A DNA stretch of 64,000 nucleotides. It comes from PHAA01 sp022706565 (GTDB lineage: Bacteria > Bacillota > Syntrophomonadia > Syntrophomonadales > Syntrophomonadaceae). Every line of letters begins with the position of its first letter. The first letter of the stretch is position 1. Location: NCBI GenBank assembly GCA_040769385.1, contig JAXGLD010000002.1:62001-126000 (forward strand), written 5' to 3'. Below, piece by piece: positions 24,171 through 33,550 of the stretch. Position numbers and translations under genes: made by a program. The notes beneath the pieces are model-generated. The model was not told the origin of the DNA and ran no database searches. It saw only the letters and a list, made by a program, of their open reading frames with translations.

Positions 24171-26522
24171 CTAGGCTTTTTCGCTGTGGCTCCAGAATGA
24201 CTGCAGGGTCTTGGAGATGGCCGGGGGATTCTTGATCTTCTCGTATTTGCGCCAGTGTGGCGGGAACAATTCCTGATAACTCCGGTGTCCGTAGCGCTCA
24301 TCGATTAGCAATACCGCACCCCGGTCGCTCTCCGACCGGATAACCCGGCCGGCAGCCTGCAAGACCTTGTTCATTCCTGGGTAGCGATAGGCATACTCAT
24401 ATCCCCGGCCATGCTTTTGCTGGAAATACTCCATGATGGTATCCTGCTGAATGTTCAATTGAGGCAAACCCACACTGACCACCACCGCCCCAATCAAGCG
24501 GCTGCCCACCAGATCGATGCCTTCGGCGAATATTCCCCCCAACACGCAGAAGGCAATCAAGGTTCGCTGGGGCTGCGCTTCGAAGCCGGCCAGGAATTCC
24601 TCCCGCTCCGATTCGGCCATATCGCTTTCCTGCACTACCGTTTCCACATCCGGAAACCGAGAGATGAATACTTCATAAACGTCCCGCATATATTTGTAGG
24701 ATGGAAAATAGACCATATAGTTGCCGGTTTGGGCAGATGCCAGGCTAGCGATCAGGCCGGCTATCTCTTCCCGGCTCCGATCCCGGTCCCGAAAACGGGT
24801 GGAGACCCGATCGGCCACCAATAGACACAGATTACTGGGATCGAAGGGAGAGTCCAAGGCCAGCAAGCCGTCTCCTTCCCCCCCGCCCAACATATCCCGG
24901 AAATATGGCAGGGGGGTGAGGGTGGCTGAAAACATTAGGGCGGAAATACCTCTTTGCAAACACTCAGCCAGGAGGTGGGAGGGGTCCAGGCAGAACAACT
25001 TTACCGCAACTTCATGACGGCTGGCGTCGACCAGGGTGACATAGCGCTCGTCATACAGATCGGCAATGCTGATGAAGCTCAGGGAATCGAAATAGAGCTG
25101 CAGGAAGTCCTTGTCTTCTGCCAACTCCCGGTTTTCCTTCAGCAGCAATTCCGCACCGGATGCAAATTTGTTCACCAGCAAAATAAAGTCATCCGGTCGG
25201 GCCGGAACGGCCTGGCAACCGCTGTCGGGGCACTGCTTGCGCAGGTCGATCAGACAGCGATTGATCGAATTCAGCACCTTGTCCAGGGGCTTGCTGCGGC
25301 CCTTGTATTTCTTTTTGATTTGGAAGAAGTTGCTTTTGTTCAGCTGGGCCGAAAACATCTCCCGGGAGCGGTCGACCAGGTTGTGAGCCTCATCGATCAG
25401 GAAAACGTGATCACCGCCCCCTTCCGCGAAAAAGCGGCGCAGATAAGCCCTGGGGTCGAACACATAATTGTAGTCGCAGATGACGCAATCGGCCAGCAGG
25501 GCAAGATCCAGGGATAGTTCAAAAGGACATACCCGGTGACGACGGGCGTATTCCTCGATCACCGAGCGAGACAGGTCATCGCTAGCCTGGAAGGTATCCA
25601 GAATGGCTGTATTGATCCGATCATAATGCCCTTGCGCGAATTGGCAGTAGTCGGGGCGGCAGGCAGTCTGCTCACAGAAACAGATCTTGTCCTTGGCAGT
25701 CAAGGTCAGGGGCTTGAGCCGCAGTCCGCCCTCCCGCATCCTGGCCACGGCCTCTTCAGCCACGAGTTGGGTAGTGGTCCGGGCGGTCAGGTAGAATATT
25801 TTGGTGTTTATCCCCTCCCCCATAGCCTTAATGGCTGGAAACAATACAGATATGGTCTTCCCGACGCCGGTGGGGGCCTGGGCGAAAAGCCGGGTGCGGC
25901 CGGCTATGGCTCGATAGGCGGCTACTGCCAGCTGGCGCTGACCGGGGCGATAGGCGGGAAAGGGAAACTGCAGCAGCTTGATCGAATCATCCCGGGTCTT
26001 GATCCACTCCTCCGTCAGATTGGCCCATTCCGCGTATTGGGCTATGAGATGATTGACAAAGTCGCCCAGCTCAGTCATATCGAAGCGGCTGACAAAACTC
26101 TTGGACTCGTTGGTGTCCAGATTGATGTAGGTCAACTGTATCGATACCTCGGACAGATCATTCTGCACTCCGAAGATATGGGCATAACATTTGGCCTGTC
26201 CCCAATGGGCCGGGTCGTAATCTTCGCCGATCAAGCCAATAGGCAGCGCAGTGGTCTTTATCTCTTCGACGATATAAACCCCGTCCTGGCTGAAAACCCC
26301 GTCGGCACGTCCCTCCAAAAGGTATTCCTGGCCGTCGCAAAAGTAGCTTCCGGAAAGAAACGCCTCGCTGCGGTAATCCTTATACCTCTCCCGATTGGAT
26401 TTCTGCCAAGCGCGATGAACCCGTGCGCCTTCCTGCATCCTGTTCCCGGACACAAATCGGTTGTCTATATCGCCGCTGCGCATCATCAGTTCAACCAGTT
26501 GCCGGACTGGAAGTTTGATCAC
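24171..26522 (-). CDS. PD-(D/E)XK nuclease-XPD/DinG-like helicase fusion
   Basis: A protein of about 783 residues. Residues 30-115 hold a RecB/Cas4-type nuclease core: GARVHRAWQ, LEGRADGVF (Asp), IVEEIKTT (ExK) and GQAKCYAHI (QxxxY). Then a superfamily-2 helicase: Walker A APTGVGKT near 218, four closely spaced Cys (KICFCEQTACRPDYC) that fit the XPD/DinG Fe-S cluster, IDEAHNLVDRS as the DEAH box, and C-terminal QAAGRVIRSESDRGAV. It should unwind and possibly cut DNA. I favour the GTG after GGAGAGG because it gives the family-like start IKLPVRQLVE. It lies upstream of the OLD-Ku-LigD genes on the same strand, 160 bases away. Confidence 0.88.
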   Translation of the reverse strand: MIKLPVRQLVELMMRSGDIDNRFVSGNRMQEGARVHRAWQKSNRERYKDYRSEAFLSGSYFCDGQEYLLEGRADGVFSQDGVYIVEEIKTTALPIGLIGEDYDPAHWGQAKCYAHIFGVQNDLSEVSIQLTYINLDTNESKSFVSRFDMTELGDFVNHLIAQYAEWANLTEEWIKTRDDSIKLLQFPFPAYRPGQRQLAVAAYRAIAGRTRLFAQAPTGVGKTISVLFPAIKAMGEGINTKIFYLTARTTTQLVAEEAVARMREGGLRLKPLTLTAKDKICFCEQTACRPDYCQFAQGHYDRINTAILDTFQASDDLSRSVIEEYARRHRVCPFELSLDLALLADCVICDYNYVFDPRAYLRRFFAEGGGDHVFLIDEAHNLVDRSREMFSAQLNKSNFFQIKKKYKGRSKPLDKVLNSINRCLIDLRKQCPDSGCQAVPARPDDFILLVNKFASGAELLLKENRELAEDKDFLQLYFDSLSFISIADLYDERYVTLVDASRHEVAVKLFCLDPSHLLAECLQRGISALMFSATLTPLPYFRDMLGGGEGDGLLALDSPFDPSNLCLLVADRVSTRFRDRDRSREEIAGLIASLASAQTGNYMVYFPSYKYMRDVYEVFISRFPDVETVVQESDMAESEREEFLAGFEAQPQRTLIAFCVLGGIFAEGIDLVGSRLIGAVVVSVGLPQLNIQQDTIMEYFQQKHGRGYEYAYRYPGMNKVLQAAGRVIRSESDRGAVLLIDERYGHRSYQELFPPHWRKYEKIKNPPAISKTLQSFWSHSEKA

Positions 26523-26691
26523 CGTCTGCCTCTCCATTCCATAGAGATGATTCTCACACAATCAATTGCATGATAGCATAAAGCCCCGCTCTAGTCAGTT
26601 GCCGGGGGCAACCAGCGTTTTCCAAACGCTCCGGTAACCATAATATCCGATGCAAATGGATAAAATAGAATCGAAAGCGAGGTGAACGGAT

Positions 26692-27006
26692 TTGCCCCAA
26701 ATTGGAGATCCCTTTGTAGGGAACATCCCTAAAAAACTCAATCAAGCAGAGCTGCTGCAAGCCCTGCGGTTCGATATTGCCGCCGAACTAGAGGCCATCA
26801 TGGGCTATGAAGCCCACCTTCAGGCCACTGATGATGAACGGGTAAAAAAGATACTCACCCATATCGCTAACGAAGAGAGGCGTCATGTGGGGGAACTGCA
26901 GCAGTTAATGATGATGCTGGATCCCGGCCAGGAGGACTACGTTCGGCAGGGGATTCAGAAGATCCAGGATCAACAGAATCAAAATTTCCAGCAGCCCATG
27001 CAGTAA
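26692..27006 (+). CDS. Ferritin-like (encapsulated-ferritin-type) small protein
   Basis: A 104-residue helical protein. LRFDIAAELEAIMGYEAHL and LTHIANEERRHVGELQQL give the Glu...Glu-x-x-His pattern of demi-ferritins such as encapsulated ferritin and rubrerythrin-like proteins; two chains would form the iron site. The C-terminus is Gln/Asn-rich (QQNQNFQQPMQ). No encapsulin shell gene is seen in the window and no cargo-loading peptide is obvious, so encapsulation is unproven. Start is TTG with GAGGTGA upstream. It is divergent from the nuclease-helicase gene. Confidence 0.78.
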   Translation: MPQIGDPFVGNIPKKLNQAELLQALRFDIAAELEAIMGYEAHLQATDDERVKKILTHIANEERRHVGELQQLMMMLDPGQEDYVRQGIQKIQDQQNQNFQQPMQ

Positions 27007-27020
27007 GTGCCGTTATGATG

Positions 27021-27057
27021 AGGGGATGGCTCCGGACCTTTGGTCCCGCCATCCCCT
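27021..27057 (+). terminator. Hairpin terminator after the ferritin-like gene
   Basis: Ten-bp stem AGGGGATGGC/GCCATCCCCT with a 17-base loop, followed by a short ATTTC tail. It begins 14 bases after the stop codon. Confidence 0.65.
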
Positions 27058-27249
27058 ATTTCAAGCCAGTATCCAGCTGATTACCAACGATGTACTCCTG
27101 AATCTGCAGTCAACACCGGCCACAACCAATTACCTTGCACCTGCAGGTTAATCCAGTGAGTGTTTCTTCAGGGGCTTGGCCCCCAACGTGAGCCTTGAGC
27201 CGATTCCCCCCACACGGAGCAGAAATACCAGCGAAACAGGCCTTGATCC

Positions 27250-28125
27250 TTAAGCCGATTCTGCCGGTACCATCTTGGTCGTATATACAATCCCGATGGT
27301 CCCTAATCCAGTATGTAATCCGATCACCGGTCCAATGGTGCAGACAGTGATGGGGCAACGATATTTGTCTGACAGCTGTCGTTTGAGTTGAGCTGCCCTT
27401 TCCGGCGCATTTATGTGATGAACAATGATTTCCCGCAGCCCATAGCGCAGGTCATCCGCCGCCAGCAATTCCAGCATCCGCTGCACAGCCGCCGCTGTCC
27501 CCCGGGCTTTACCCCACAGATGAGTCATCCCAGCTTTCATATCGACGGTCAGGATAGGGCGGATCTTGAGTATGGTGCCCAGCAGCGCCGAGGCGGTGCC
27601 CATACGACCGCCCTTCCTTAGATATTCCAAGGTTTCTGGCACAAAGTAGAAATGTACCCGCTCCCGGATCATCTCCGCCGCCCGTATGGCCTCCTTGATA
27701 TGCTGCCCGGCTTTGATGCAGCGCGCCGCCTCCAGAACCTGCATCCCCAGAGCCATGCAATTGGTGCGCGAATCCAGCACCTCAATGCAGGCGCCCGGTA
27801 TTTCCTGAACTAGTTGTTCTTTAACACTCACGGCAGTTTGGTAGGTCCCGCTCATGGCGGAAGAAATAAAGATAGCCAGCACTTCATTGCCGGCCTGTAT
27901 TATTTCCTTGAAAGCATTATACATATCACCCACCGGGGGTTGAGAAGAAGTAGGTATTTCCCCCGTTTTTTCTATCTTTCCATAGAAATAATCATAGTCG
28001 ACCTCGGTCTCCACAAATGATTCATCACTGAAATGCACGCTCAAAGGCATGACCCGGATGCCCAATTCCTCCTGCTGGTCAATACTGATATATGCGGTGC
28101 TGTCAGTAAATATTTGCACGGCCAT
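27250..28125 (-). CDS. DegV family fatty-acid-binding protein
   Basis: A 291-residue DegV/FakB-type protein. Seen: IFTDSTAYIS at the start, PTSSQPPVGD near 65, AIFISSAMSGTYQTA near 90, and LRKGGRMGTASALLG near 165, all conserved lipid-binding blocks. FakB-like proteins present fatty acids to the FakA kinase for phospholipid synthesis; no fakA is nearby. The ATG after GAGAGGAG was taken in preference to one six codons upstream. Confidence 0.94.
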   Translation of the reverse strand: MAVQIFTDSTAYISIDQQEELGIRVMPLSVHFSDESFVETEVDYDYFYGKIEKTGEIPTSSQPPVGDMYNAFKEIIQAGNEVLAIFISSAMSGTYQTAVSVKEQLVQEIPGACIEVLDSRTNCMALGMQVLEAARCIKAGQHIKEAIRAAEMIRERVHFYFVPETLEYLRKGGRMGTASALLGTILKIRPILTVDMKAGMTHLWGKARGTAAAVQRMLELLAADDLRYGLREIIVHHINAPERAAQLKRQLSDKYRCPITVCTIGPVIGLHTGLGTIGIVYTTKMVPAESA

Positions 28126-28323
28126 GCCTGGTTCTCCTCTCACCCATTATCATGACGGGAAAAGCAGGGTCCAGCCCACCGCACCCCGCTTGCTCCAGTT
28201 TCAATCTGGTTATTTCATGCGTTGCTCCCCAAACTGCCAAACCCTTCCTGAATATGATTATAACCCTTTGCTGACGAAAGCCTCAAGAACCCATCGGTCT
28301 CAAGTGTGCACCCACTTTGTAAA

Positions 28324-29040
28324 TCACAGGGCGCTGCGGGCAATCTTGAAGCCGGCCTGCTCGGCAGCCTGGAAATCGAACACCTCGTCCAGGTGCATGC
28401 AGCAGACCCGGGAGCGCATTTCCACGGGGATAATTTGACAGAGTTGGCTGAACGAGAGGTGGGGATTGTTTTCCCCGCCGAAGCTGGATACATCCTGGTA
28501 CAGCAGTTGGATTGAGCCCGCCTGGAATGCACCTAGGATCTGCTCCGGAATCGCCTTGGCGTCACCGCTGTAATAAAAACACCAGGATCCGTCTGCCGGT
28601 CTCATCACGTATCCATATGGGAAAACCTTCTCCGAATGATCGACGTCGATGGCTTCCAGTTCCCAGCAGAGATCCTGGGTGTCGATCACGAATCGGCCCC
28701 CGCTTGGATTCAGGAACTGGTAATACTCCTGGCTCACCCCCATCGGCCCCAATATGGCATCCACAACCTCGGGATGCTGGTAAACTATCGTCATCCGGGC
28801 CGATAATTGATGATGATTATATAGTATAAGATCACCGAGGCTGCCGACGTGATCGGGGTGAGTATGGGTTATTACCACCATGATGTCGGCCACACCCGAC
28901 AACAGGCCACCCCGGACCATTGTGCCGAATACCGAACCACCGCAATCAAACAATACCAATGACTTCCCCGCTTTATAATAGGCGCTGTTATTCCCCAGGG
29001 CAGCATTGAAGGCACTGCCGGTGGAAATGAACTCGAGCAA
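28324..29040 (-). CDS. Metallo-beta-lactamase-fold hydrolase
   Basis: A 238-residue MBL-fold protein with ISTGSAFNAALGNNSAY at the start (RNase Z/AttM-like), metal-binding THTHPDHVGSLGD near 58, an Asp in YYSGDAKAIPE near 155 and a late His in CCMHLDE. These residues can build a binuclear Zn site. It resembles the RNase Z/lactonase-type branch, but the substrate is unknown. Start is TTG after GGGAGG. It is followed by DegV on the same strand but 200 bases apart. Confidence 0.88.
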   Translation of the reverse strand: MLEFISTGSAFNAALGNNSAYYKAGKSLVLFDCGGSVFGTMVRGGLLSGVADIMVVITHTHPDHVGSLGDLILYNHHQLSARMTIVYQHPEVVDAILGPMGVSQEYYQFLNPSGGRFVIDTQDLCWELEAIDVDHSEKVFPYGYVMRPADGSWCFYYSGDAKAIPEQILGAFQAGSIQLLYQDVSSFGGENNPHLSFSQLCQIIPVEMRSRVCCMHLDEVFDFQAAEQAGFKIARSAL

Positions 29041-29200
29041 AACCCTAACCTCCCTCTTGTCATTTTGACAATAGTTTGCTTGTTATGAGGCCGGTATAGT
29101 CTCCGGCAATCACCAATCTGGCCGGGTCACAATCTGATCCACTACCTGGGTATCCATCCTATCCTTCGCCCTCTCTCCGTTTTCAAGGTGATAGCGAGGG

Positions 29201-30424
29201 TCACGGATTGTTTTTAGACCTGGTCTTGGAATATACCGCAAATCCCAGTGCTACTGCAGCCAGCAAGCCAACTCCATATATCGTCGGGTTAAGTTGGCCT
29301 GCCTCTGGTTGCGGTTCGGAGGTCTCGGTCGATGCCGATTGGTCTGTATCATTGTCCGGGGTTTGGGGAGACTCCGGAGTCGGATCGGGTGAAGTCTCCG
29401 GGGTCGATTGGGACTGAAGAACGGAGATCAGGGCCGCCTTCACCGCACTGGTACTGCCGGCCGCATTGCTCACGGTCAGGCGGACGCTATAAACGCCTGG
29501 CTCGATATAGGTATAGGATGGATTAGCGCTGGTGCTGTCTGTGGTCCCATCATTGTTGAAGTCCCAAGCCCAGGTAGTTGGCCCATTTGCCGATTGGTCG
29601 CTGAAATTGACGGTAAGCGGTGCCGGACCCGTGGTAACATCCGCCTTAAATGCGGGCACCGGCTGCACCGGGCCCTTCGGAGCAGGCTGGGAGCTGTTAA
29701 TAATCAGTTCGGCCACGGTCTGGATGGAAAGCCCCGTGGTGGTAGGATATTTCTCCGCTCCGCTGTGGAAGTAGTACCAATATTGCGATTCTGCCGCCTG
29801 GTGCCAGTCCCAGTTGCCAAAGACATGCCAGCCCCAGGGATTGGTCGATGTGTCGGCAAACCATACCAAGCGCATGCCTTCTCTAAATCCGCTATCAGGA
29901 TACTGGCCATTCCTGAACCAGCAGATCACCATGGGACCTTCCCGCGGGGAATACTGATATACATTCTTATACGCAAAAGTCCGGCTGAATCCATCGGCAG
30001 CCTTGATTCTAAGCGTATCCCCCGGTTTCATGCCCCCTACCAATTCACACAGATCCTTAACATTATTACCTTTCAAGGCGCCCATATCTTTGGTCTCGAT
30101 ATTAGTGTCCTCTTCGGGATTCCAGCGCAGGGCCTGTTCGGCAGCCTCATCCGGTCCATCTATAAAAACCGGCCCCTGGTGGTAGTAATGGGTACTGCCA
30201 TCCCCTAATACCGGTATGTTGGCGGGATTCATCAGCCAATGATAATCCACCGATTTCTGGGCCAGGATGGTGGTGCCGTCCGCAGCCACTTTCTTTATAG
30301 TGAGGCTGGTAGTGGGAGCTGCCGCAGCGAGTGGCGGCATGACTAGTGATAAAGCCATAAACAGAATTAGGGTCAGGGTTGCCAACATCCAGCTCCGCTG
30401 GCTTCTTTTCTGTTGATAAATCAA
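29201..30424 (-). CDS. Secreted PKD-domain protein with SLH-operon-type surface domain and C-terminal anchor
   Basis: A 407-residue protein with signal peptide (WMLATLTLILFMALSLVMPPL), then about 35-240 a domain shared with two other genes of this locus: YHWLMNPANIPVLGDGSTHYYHQ, VKDLCELVGGMKPGD, RIKAADGFSRTFAY, VICWFRNGQ, GMRLVWFAD and VFGNWDWHQ. Residues 255-335 form a PKD domain (GPAPLTVNFSDQSA, WAWDFNNDG, Y.V.LTVSNAAG). A Pro/Thr/Ser-rich spacer and a hydrophobic anchor with KTRSKNNP follow. It is outside the cell, tethered to the membrane. The first domain is related by pattern to sulfite-oxidase-type molybdopterin domains, without their cofactor Cys. Last gene of the presumed eight-gene operon; TTG start after GAGGGGG. 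Confidence 0.8.
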   Translation of the reverse strand: MIYQQKRSQRSWMLATLTLILFMALSLVMPPLAAAAPTTSLTIKKVAADGTTILAQKSVDYHWLMNPANIPVLGDGSTHYYHQGPVFIDGPDEAAEQALRWNPEEDTNIETKDMGALKGNNVKDLCELVGGMKPGDTLRIKAADGFSRTFAYKNVYQYSPREGPMVICWFRNGQYPDSGFREGMRLVWFADTSTNPWGWHVFGNWDWHQAAESQYWYYFHSGAEKYPTTTGLSIQTVAELIINSSQPAPKGPVQPVPAFKADVTTGPAPLTVNFSDQSANGPTTWAWDFNNDGTTDSTSANPSYTYIEPGVYSVRLTVSNAAGSTSAVKAALISVLQSQSTPETSPDPTPESPQTPDNDTDQSASTETSEPQPEAGQLNPTIYGVGLLAAVALGFAVYSKTRSKNNP

Positions 30425-30550
30425 TGCTATTCCCCCTCAGTCCGATTGATATGTCGCAAGAAGACATGCAACCACTCAGAGTGCCGGTATTGATTGCAAG
30501 CAAAACCTCTCTCCTGGCAGTAAAAATGCGAACTACAATTTAATCATATT

Positions 30551-31603
30551 CTAGCCCCTAAACAGATGTACAGAGGAAGGAGCAATGGTTACAAACACTT
30601 CTTGACCCAGATCCAGCCCCATTCGGTCAAAGCTGGGCCGGGTCAACAGGCAAATCAGCTCGGGCGGCAGTTCAGCCTTGATGTTGACCAGGGTTCCCTT
30701 ATTGACGATTCCGGTGATAACTGCGGGAAAGGTATTGGGAGTACCCTCGGTGGGGCGAGTGGCGGTTATGAAGACATTCTCCGGACGCACGGCGGCCCAA
30801 CATTCGCCTTCAATATTGGTTGCTACTGCCAGTTCAGTATTTCCGACCTTAAACCAGGTTGTTCCTTCTCTTCCTCTTTTGGCCACACCGGAAAAAACAT
30901 TCACCGCCATGGTAAAGCGGGCAACAAACTCGGACTCGGGGCTGTGGAATATTTCATCCGGGGTACCCACCTGCCTGATGGTTCCTGCCCCAATGACCGC
31001 CAGGCGTGTCCCCATGGTAACCGCCTCCTCGAAATCGTGGGTCACATGCAGGACGGTCACGCCCAATTCACGTTGCAGTCTGGTCATCTCGTGGCGCACT
31101 TCTTCCCTGGTCTGCGGATCCAGTGCCCCCAAAGGCTCATCCAGGAGCAGAACTTCCGGATTGGTTATCAGGGCCCGGGCCAGCGCCACTTTTTGCTTCT
31201 CTCCCCCACTCAGGTTCTTGGTCCGGCGGGACAACAAAGGGGCGATTCCCAGCAGGGGTGCTACTCGTTCCAGTTCCCGGCTGATTTGTTGCTCCGGCTG
31301 GCGCCGCATCCTAAGTCCAAAAGCTATGTTCTCCCTGACAGAGAGGTGCGGGAACAGGGCACAATCCTGGTAAACCATGCCCACGTTGCGCTTCTCCGAT
31401 TCCAGTCCGGTAACATCCCGGTCACCGATGCGAATCGAACCCGAGGCGATTTTGTGCAGTCCAGCGATGGTCTCCAGTAAAACCGTTTTACCGGAAGCTG
31501 ACGGTCCCACCAGTACGAAATAATCTCCGCTATTGATCTGCAGGTTTACATCGCGCAGGGCAAATCCGGGCAGATGTACATTTATTCCCTCAATGCTAAT
31601 CAT
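30551..31603 (-). CDS. wtpC: Tungstate/molybdate ABC transporter ATPase
   Basis: A 350-residue ATPase with Walker A GPSASGKTV, Q-loop YQDCALFPHL, signature LSGGEKQKVALARAL, Walker B LLLDEPLGALD and H-loop VTHDFEEA, followed by a C-terminal MOP/TOBE-like domain (AVRPENVFITA, GTLVNIKAELPP) that in ModC/WtpC can bind oxyanion. It overlaps the permease gene by eight bases. It powers import of tungstate or molybdate in complex with WtpB. ModC versus WtpC is decided here by the WtpA-like binding protein. Confidence 0.92.
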   Translation of the reverse strand: MISIEGINVHLPGFALRDVNLQINSGDYFVLVGPSASGKTVLLETIAGLHKIASGSIRIGDRDVTGLESEKRNVGMVYQDCALFPHLSVRENIAFGLRMRRQPEQQISRELERVAPLLGIAPLLSRRTKNLSGGEKQKVALARALITNPEVLLLDEPLGALDPQTREEVRHEMTRLQRELGVTVLHVTHDFEEAVTMGTRLAVIGAGTIRQVGTPDEIFHSPESEFVARFTMAVNVFSGVAKRGREGTTWFKVGNTELAVATNIEGECWAAVRPENVFITATRPTEGTPNTFPAVITGIVNKGTLVNIKAELPPELICLLTRPSFDRMGLDLGQEVFVTIAPSSVHLFRG

Positions 31604-32423
31604 AGTCCGGACTCCTTCGCAGAAGGGTTTGAATCCCTACAAAGACCATGGCGCTGATGACCAGCATGATGGCTGCCACCGGTATGGCCTGCGCCAGCCC
31701 ATAGGTCTCGAACCGTTCATAAACCAGGATCGGAGCTACGGTAGGATGATAGGTAAGGATTATGATGGCCCCAAATTCACTCATGCCCCGCGCCCACATC
31801 ATCATGCTGCCGGCCAGGATACTGCGCCAGGCGAGGGGGAATGTGACCCGGAAGAATACCTGCCAGGGAGAAGCCCCCAGGGTGCGGGCTACCTTCTCCA
31901 AGCGCACGTCTACCTTGCGAAAACTCTCCCGGGCGGCGCTGATAAGGATCGGCACGCTGACGAAGAGCATGGCGATAACGATTCCCGCCACCGAGTCGAC
32001 GAATTGGATGCCAACCGCGCCGAAGGCCTCCCCCACCATAAAATTGCTGCCAAATACGAACAACAACGCGATGCCAGCAGCCGAATGCGGGACCACAATG
32101 GGTAAATCAACCAATGCTTCCATGATACCTTTGCCGGGGAACTGATATCTGGCCAAGAGATAGGCCAAGGGCACGCCCAACATGAATCCGATCGCCGTGG
32201 AAATCAGGGCGGCATAAATAGTCAATCCGATAGACCGCATGGTATCGGAATCCAACAGGGCCAACCATAACGCCTGCTTGTCGGAAAGGAACACCATCTT
32301 GAAAAGCGGGGCCAGAATAAATAACAGGATTATGCCACCCAGCACTGCCAACATCAAGGTGAAGCCATGGCTCCCCCAATGACGCTTCCCGTTTGGCTTG
32401 ATTGGCTCCTTGTCTGGCTGCAT
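31596..32423 (-). CDS. wtpB: Tungstate/molybdate ABC transporter permease
   Basis: A 275-residue permease with about six membrane helices, starting at FTLMLAVLGGIILLFILAPLF. The EAA-type loop reads RTLGASPWQVFFRVTFPLAW near residue 185. The block WARGMSEFGAIIILTYHPTV is typical of ModB/WtpB. ATG after GGAGATT; nine bases downstream of wtpA and overlapping wtpC by eight. Confidence 0.93.
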   Translation of the reverse strand: MQPDKEPIKPNGKRHWGSHGFTLMLAVLGGIILLFILAPLFKMVFLSDKQALWLALLDSDTMRSIGLTIYAALISTAIGFMLGVPLAYLLARYQFPGKGIMEALVDLPIVVPHSAAGIALLFVFGSNFMVGEAFGAVGIQFVDSVAGIVIAMLFVSVPILISAARESFRKVDVRLEKVARTLGASPWQVFFRVTFPLAWRSILAGSMMMWARGMSEFGAIIILTYHPTVAPILVYERFETYGLAQAIPVAAIMLVISAMVFVGIQTLLRRSPDYD

Positions 32424-32432
32424 ATTAATCTC

Positions 32433-33509
32433 CTAAAACCAAGTTTGCAGGGTCTCTGGCAGGGCTTGGGGATTATCACACAATGGCGACGATAACAACG
32501 GCTGGTAGGACTGATCGAAAATACCCTGCCCGTCAGTACTTAGTATAAACTCTATGAAACGAGCCGACTCCTGAGGATGGAGGGCGTTGTTGGGTATGGT
32601 CAATCCGTATACTATCCGGGTGCCCTGGAAATTAGGAACTACCGAAGCAAAGCGCCTGAAATCGAGATTGACCTCCACCTGCTGGTATTGCGGTTCGAAA
32701 TCAGGGCTGCTCAGGTCAATCCCGACCGGCAAGGCGAGAAACTTCAGCCCTCGCTGTTTGGCTACGCTTTCATACTCGAAGGAATAGTCCAAATCACCCG
32801 ATTCCAGCAAGGCCATCAATTGGATACTGTAGCTGCGCAATTTTACCCGCGGCTGGGTGGTCTTAACCACCTCGGGAACATTTATGGTGTCAACATCCCC
32901 TTCGGTGCTGATCTTCATTGTCGGGTCCAAGGCTGAGCCTATAGTCCTTTCGAATATCGTGTCATCCTGGTAATAATCCTCCGCCAATTGTATCGCCATC
33001 AAGGTGCGGTAGCCCATGGCATCGATACGGGGGTCGGCCAGACCTATGGTTACGTCGGGCCGGGACATTATTTCATGCCAATTGTCGGCATTGATCTCTG
33101 CCGCATAGGCACTTTCATCCTTGTAAGCGATCCCCAACCGGTTGGTGGAAAACCTGATGGTCCAATCCGCATATGCCTGGTCACCGTCAGGCATTGCGCT
33201 GGAGTACATCATCAGCGGGATAAGCTGAGCGTCGGCCACTGCGGTTATATCAGCAATGTCCCCCAATTCGGTCACTGCTCTTATAACCTGAACGCTGCCG
33301 TGTCCCTCCATCTGAACGTCGATCCCGGGATTTTGCCTTTCGAATTCCTTTTCCAGGGATTGAAATGGCACCAAAAGACTGCCGGCAATTATCACCTTTA
33401 GTTTCACCTGGTCATCGGACGGCTGTTGACCTGGCCGCGAACAGCCCGCCGTTCCGGCCATAATAGCCATAATTAACAGGAGACACAGGTGCTTATGCAT
33501 TTTTTGCAT
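32433..33509 (-). CDS. wtpA: Tungstate/molybdate-binding lipoprotein
   Basis: A protein of about 358 residues with signal peptide and lipobox (MAGTAGC). The mature part starts KLKVIIAGSLLVPFQSLEKEFE and continues with GSVQVIRAVTELGDIADITAVADAQLIPLMM, which is the WtpA/ModA-2 oxyanion-binding pattern; later YKDESAYAAEINADNW and YSFEYESVAKQRGL. WtpA binds tungstate and molybdate with high affinity. Start chosen at the ATG after GGTGGTGGGG. Its position among surface proteins with molybdopterin-fold domains suggests the metal is used by, or regulates, this locus; that link is inference. Confidence 0.92.
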   Translation of the reverse strand: MQKMHKHLCLLLIMAIMAGTAGCSRPGQQPSDDQVKLKVIIAGSLLVPFQSLEKEFERQNPGIDVQMEGHGSVQVIRAVTELGDIADITAVADAQLIPLMMYSSAMPDGDQAYADWTIRFSTNRLGIAYKDESAYAAEINADNWHEIMSRPDVTIGLADPRIDAMGYRTLMAIQLAEDYYQDDTIFERTIGSALDPTMKISTEGDVDTINVPEVVKTTQPRVKLRSYSIQLMALLESGDLDYSFEYESVAKQRGLKFLALPVGIDLSSPDFEPQYQQVEVNLDFRRFASVVPNFQGTRIVYGLTIPNNALHPQESARFIEFILSTDGQGIFDQSYQPLLSSPLCDNPQALPETLQTWF

Positions 33510-33550
33510 AAAGCCCCACCACCTTCTCACGTCTATTAAGCATTTCTTTC

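Noticed and set aside
25536..26573. 345-codon open frame opposite the nuclease-helicase gene
   Set aside because: Antisense of conserved helicase and nuclease motifs.
26692..27006. Encapsulin nanocompartment cargo
   Set aside because: No encapsulin shell gene lies in the window and no cargo-loading peptide is visible.
30566..31480. 304-codon open frame opposite wtpC
   Set aside because: The minus-strand frame has all ABC motifs; the plus-strand frame has none.
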